NCBI GenBank assembly: GCA_025054735.1
Contig: JANWZG010000163.1
Coordinates: 1 to 7,964, forward strand
DNA: 7,964 nt
Reading direction: 5' to 3'
Source: Cyanobacteriota bacterium
GTDB lineage: Bacteria > Cyanobacteriota > Cyanobacteriia > SKYG9
Shown: piece by piece, positions 6,039 through 7,964 of the stretch
How positions within the stretch are numbered: the stretch's first letter is position 1
Layout of the letters: each line of letters starts with the position of its first letter
Made by a program: the position numbers and the translations under genes
Notes under the pieces: generated by a model
What the model was told of the DNA's origin: nothing
The model's database searches: none
The model's input: the letters and a program-made list of their open reading frames with translations, nothing else

Positions 6039-6162
6039 CACACAAAACTTTACGCTCTACGGATTGATAGTAACCTCATAGTTACAACAGACTAGCTAGA
6101 ATAGTTTATCTGGAATTGCACAGTAAGATGGGCAACATTGAGTAGCGCATTACGGTTTACAT

Positions 6163-6189
6163 TGTGCACAAGTCTACTGTGCACAAGTC
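6163..6189 (+). repeat. Tandem 12-bp repeat with palindromic core TGTGCACA
   Basis: TGTGCACAAGTC occurs at 6163-6174 and 6178-6189, a period of 15 bp separated by TAC. Each copy starts with the perfect palindrome TGTGCACA. Two identical symmetric sites 54-80 bp before a gene start look like a double operator, though no regulator can be named and a chance or slippage duplication is possible. Confidence 0.5.
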
Positions 6190-6229
6190 AAGACAGTGCA
6201 TTAGCCTTTTCATGAACTTGTTGCCAGCT

Positions 6230-6235
6230 AGGAGG
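6230..6235 (+). promoter_or_regulatory. Strong ribosome binding site of the SRPBCC gene
   Basis: AGGAGG, a full match to the Shine-Dalgarno consensus, lies 7 nt before the ATG at 6243. It is the strongest in the window and supports both the start and the reality of this small gene. Confidence 0.85.
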
Positions 6236-6242
6236 GAAGATT

Positions 6243-6800
6243 ATGAAGCTGCACAACCTAGTATCTCAGTGGTGGATTCATTGGCAGCAGGCAACTGCGT
6301 CTCGGCGCAGGCGATCGTTGCCCTATTCCCTCGTTAAAACTTACCAAGCTATTAGCTCTGCCTCTGTGGATGACCTGTGGAAAAAAGTTGTGGATTTAGC
6401 TGATGTATCCTGGCATCCCATCCTCTTCAAGACTAATGTTCCCTACGGACTCATTGCCAAACCAGGATTGATTTATAAAGCCTTCACCCGCCTCTGCCCT
6501 ACGATTCCAATTCAGATTTTTGTAGAGCGTGTGAACCCTAGAGAGCTTCTGAGTGTGAGGATTTTGGCCATTCCAGGAGTAGAAGAGCGCGTTACCTACC
6601 GAGTTGAATCTACCCTATGTGGCACCTGCATTTCCTACTCAGTTACCTTGCGGGGGTGGCTCTCTCCAGTGATTTGGTCTGTGATTCAACCCTATGCTGA
6701 GCGAGTAGCAACACGGCTAGCTCAAGCTGCTGAACAATCGGCGTTGCAGCCTGCCACCCCTAAGCCTACGTCTTGGCAAGAGGGCTGTTTTGATTTTTAG
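6243..6800 (+). CDS. SRPBCC-like (START/Bet v1-like) protein of unknown function
   Basis: This 185-residue protein has no signal peptide or clear membrane segment. Residues 1-30 are basic and Trp-rich with an RRRR run (21-24). From about 34 the pattern fits a helix-grip fold. A strand (TYQAISSAS) leads to a helix ending in a Trp-His-Pro (SVDDLWKKVVDLADVSWHP, 41-59), which resembles the Polyketide_cyc/SRPBCC signature. Antiparallel strands follow (about 92-138: IFVERVNPRELLSVRI, VEERVTYRVES, CISYSVTLRG). A long C-terminal helix comes next (140-165) and then a Pro-rich tail. Such folds bind hydrophobic ligands in a cavity; the ligand here is unknown. It has a very strong Shine-Dalgarno, its own upstream region with repeated palindromes, and converges on mutL with 7 bp between stops. 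The fold call is by pattern only. Confidence 0.75.
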   Translation: MKLHNLVSQWWIHWQQATASRRRRSLPYSLVKTYQAISSASVDDLWKKVVDLADVSWHPILFKTNVPYGLIAKPGLIYKAFTRLCPTIPIQIFVERVNPRELLSVRILAIPGVEERVTYRVESTLCGTCISYSVTLRGWLSPVIWSVIQPYAERVATRLAQAAEQSALQPATPKPTSWQEGCFDF

Positions 6801-6807
6801 AGAGTCG

Positions 6808-7964
6808 CTAGATACCGTGGCTTTTGCCAATGACCCAATGACGACGGAAGAACCGAGATAACGCTGTTTCCTCTAGGGCTAGGTAAATAGGGCGACCATG
6901 GGGACAGGTGCGCGGATTGCGGGTTTGTTGCCACTGGTCTAGGAGGGTTTGCATGTCTGCCAACGTTAGGGGGGTGCCATTGCGAATAGCACTGCGACAG
7001 GCGGTTGCCACTAGGGCAGACTCTAAATCACCACCTAGGCTTAATTCCATCAGTGCCTCAGGACAGTCTGATCGGGCAGCTAGCATAGCGGGGGCTGTAC
7101 GCACTGCCCAAAGCTGATCCCCAAAGGCTTCTACCTCTAACTCTAGGCGGCGCAGTTGATCCACTTGGGCGGGCGTGAGGTGATTAAGAATGATAGGGGT
7201 AGGCAAAACTGTCAACTGCCAGCGATCGCACAATTGCTCATACAACACCCGTTCATGGGCGATGTGCTGTTCCACTAACCACAGACCAGTAGCGTGTTCT
7301 GCCAGGATGTATGTGTTGTGAACTTGGGCTAGGGCACGCAGCGGTGTTGGTTGGGGATTGGCTGATGGATGGAGTAGGGAGTCTGAGTCAGGGGCAGCAA
7401 TTTGGCGACTGACTCGATAGCCTGCCTTAGATTCTGTAGCTGTTAGCAGGTTGGTAACCCGTTGGTTCTGGGTGCCAAGGTGAGTACTAAGGCACTGGTC
7501 AATTGCCTGACTCACCCAGTGCTGCCAGTCAGTGAGGTGATGGAGATATACCTCAGTCTTAGCAGGATGGCGGTTCCAGTCAATTTGGCTAGCAGGTACA
7601 TGCAGATGGACGAAGCAGATGGGATGGCGATCGCGGGGCAGTGTCCGGCGAAAGCTGGCCAAAATCACCTGTTCTATCTCTAGCAACTGGACACAGCGGC
7701 CATTAACTGCTACTTTTACCCAATCTGGTCGATGCCGATGACAACGGTCTGGTAATCCAATCAAGAGATAAAGGGTAGGGGTATTAGGTGGGTGAGTAGT
7801 GTTCGATATTAAGTCTCCAGGGGGATATAACTGTGGAGAATTGGTAGTGGGTGCCTGAGCCAGGCTGATGGCCTGCTGCATCTCTTGGAGATCAGTAGAC
7901 TGCACATCCTTGAGGATTTGGGGCAACAGTTGTCTAGCCGTGGTGCCGGAATAGAGGGTGAACC
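6808..7964 (-). CDS. mutL: DNA mismatch repair protein MutL, C-terminal part (partial)
   Basis: MutL links mismatch recognition by MutS to strand removal. The frame is open to the right edge (about 385 residues visible), so the N-terminal GHKL ATPase is outside. The TTG at 7924-7926 is internal, not a start. Visible first is the end of the transducer domain, with GLPDRCHRHRPDWVKVAVNGR and the conserved HPAK lysine (NRHPAKTEV, about 7571-7545). A variable linker follows, then the C-terminal dimerisation/endonuclease domain: LRALAQVHNTYILAE, EQHIAHERVLYE (7272-7237), ATACRSAIR and CPHGRP (6906-6889). The ACR and CPHGRP motifs are those of endonuclease-type MutL, expected where MutH is absent. 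The first motif departs from DQHA(X)2E(X)4E at two positions (E for D, I for A). The chain ends normally, so the truncation is only the window edge. Confidence 0.95.
   Translation of the reverse strand, partial: FTLYSGTTARQLLPQILKDVQSTDLQEMQQAISLAQAPTTNSPQLYPPGDLISNTTHPPNTPTLYLLIGLPDRCHRHRPDWVKVAVNGRCVQLLEIEQVILASFRRTLPRDRHPICFVHLHVPASQIDWNRHPAKTEVYLHHLTDWQHWVSQAIDQCLSTHLGTQNQRVTNLLTATESKAGYRVSRQIAAPDSDSLLHPSANPQPTPLRALAQVHNTYILAEHATGLWLVEQHIAHERVLYEQLCDRWQLTVLPTPIILNHLTPAQVDQLRRLELEVEAFGDQLWAVRTAPAMLAARSDCPEALMELSLGGDLESALVATACRSAIRNGTPLTLADMQTLLDQWQQTRNPRTCPHGRPIYLALEETALSRFFRRHWVIGKSHGI

Larger units (their letters stand above)
6039..6242 (+). other. Non-coding spacer between malQ and the SRPBCC gene
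   Basis: This 204-bp stretch contains no credible gene. It holds GTAAC-N6-GTTAC (6070-6085), a TAGAAT -10-like hexamer (6097-6102) without a fitting -35, and the tandem TGTGCACAAGTC repeat at 6163-6189. TGCACAGTA (6117-6125) is the exact inverse complement of TACTGTGCA (6175-6183), so a long-range hairpin is possible. Confidence 0.5.
1624..7634. repeat. HIP1 repeats (GCGATCGC), nine perfect dispersed copies
   Basis: Perfect GCGATCGC octamers start at 1624, 2245, 3074, 3100, 3614, 4131, 4998, 7222 and 7627. Random expectation in about 8 kb at equal base use is roughly 0.1. HIP1 is a hallmark of many cyanobacterial genomes. All nine lie inside genes: cpcE (2), cpcF (2), moaA (2), malQ (1) and mutL (2). 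One-base variants such as GCGATCGT (malQ, SRPBCC gene) also occur. None lies in the rod-linker part, 1-1620. Confidence 0.9.

Noticed and set aside
6070..6085. GTAAC-N6-GTTAC as a possible NtcA (nitrogen regulator) site
   Set aside because: NtcA needs GTA-N8-TAC; here the spacing is GTA-N10-TAC and no -10 box lies at the expected distance.
6908..7683. Two short + strand open frames antisense to mutL (6908-7117 and 7462-7683)
   Set aside because: Both are covered by conserved MutL sequence on the other strand, with no start signals or family resemblance.
7924..7926. TTG as the start of a short separate MutL C-terminal protein
   Set aside because: The frame continues upstream without a stop to the window edge, and the sequence falls in the middle of the transducer domain, so the gene is simply cut by the window.
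1..7964. CRISPR array, insertion sequence, toxin-antitoxin or defence genes, tRNA or rRNA
   Set aside because: No regularly spaced repeats, transposase-like proteins, terminal inverted repeats or RNA-gene sequences were seen. All coding space is filled by housekeeping or photosynthetic genes plus the SRPBCC-like gene.

Overview
The window comes from a cyanobacterium with phycocyanin-containing phycobilisomes. It carries rod-linker genes, the linker cpcD and the phycocyanobilin lyase pair cpcE/cpcF. Nine perfect copies of the cyanobacterial repeat HIP1 (GCGATCGC) and cyanobacterial-type MoaA and MutL proteins agree with this. The genus cannot be fixed from the sequence alone.

Region 1 (1-3376, + strand) is the distal half of a cpc operon: the end of one rod-linker gene, a complete cpcC, cpcD, cpcE and cpcF. 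The linkers extend and cap phycocyanin rods. CpcE and CpcF form the lyase that attaches phycocyanobilin to the phycocyanin alpha subunit. The cpcB and cpcA genes would be expected to the left of the window. Hairpins lie before and after cpcC. A group of symmetric elements and a possible promoter lie between cpcE and cpcF. CpcF has an extra C-terminal segment beyond the HEAT-repeat body.

Region 2 (3386-6038) holds moaA (- strand; molybdenum cofactor synthesis) and malQ (+ strand; 4-alpha-glucanotransferase). They diverge from a 136-bp shared promoter region. moaA converges on cpcF with only 9 bp between the stop codons. Its best start is a GTG at 4372, not the far-upstream ATG, which would place its N-terminus antisense to malQ.

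Region 3 (6039-7964) has a 204-bp non-coding stretch with a tandem TGTGCACA repeat, then a small SRPBCC-like protein gene with a strong ribosome binding site. Next comes the C-terminal part of mutL (- strand), which runs off the right edge. These two genes converge with 7 bp between stops.

I found no mobile element, CRISPR array, tRNA or rRNA, and no obviously foreign gene. The genes are all of recognisable families. The more interesting signals are the CpcF extension, the non-coding elements around cpcC and cpcF, the tandem palindromes before the SRPBCC gene, and the variant metal-binding motif in MutL. I see no convincing evidence of a wholly new system.
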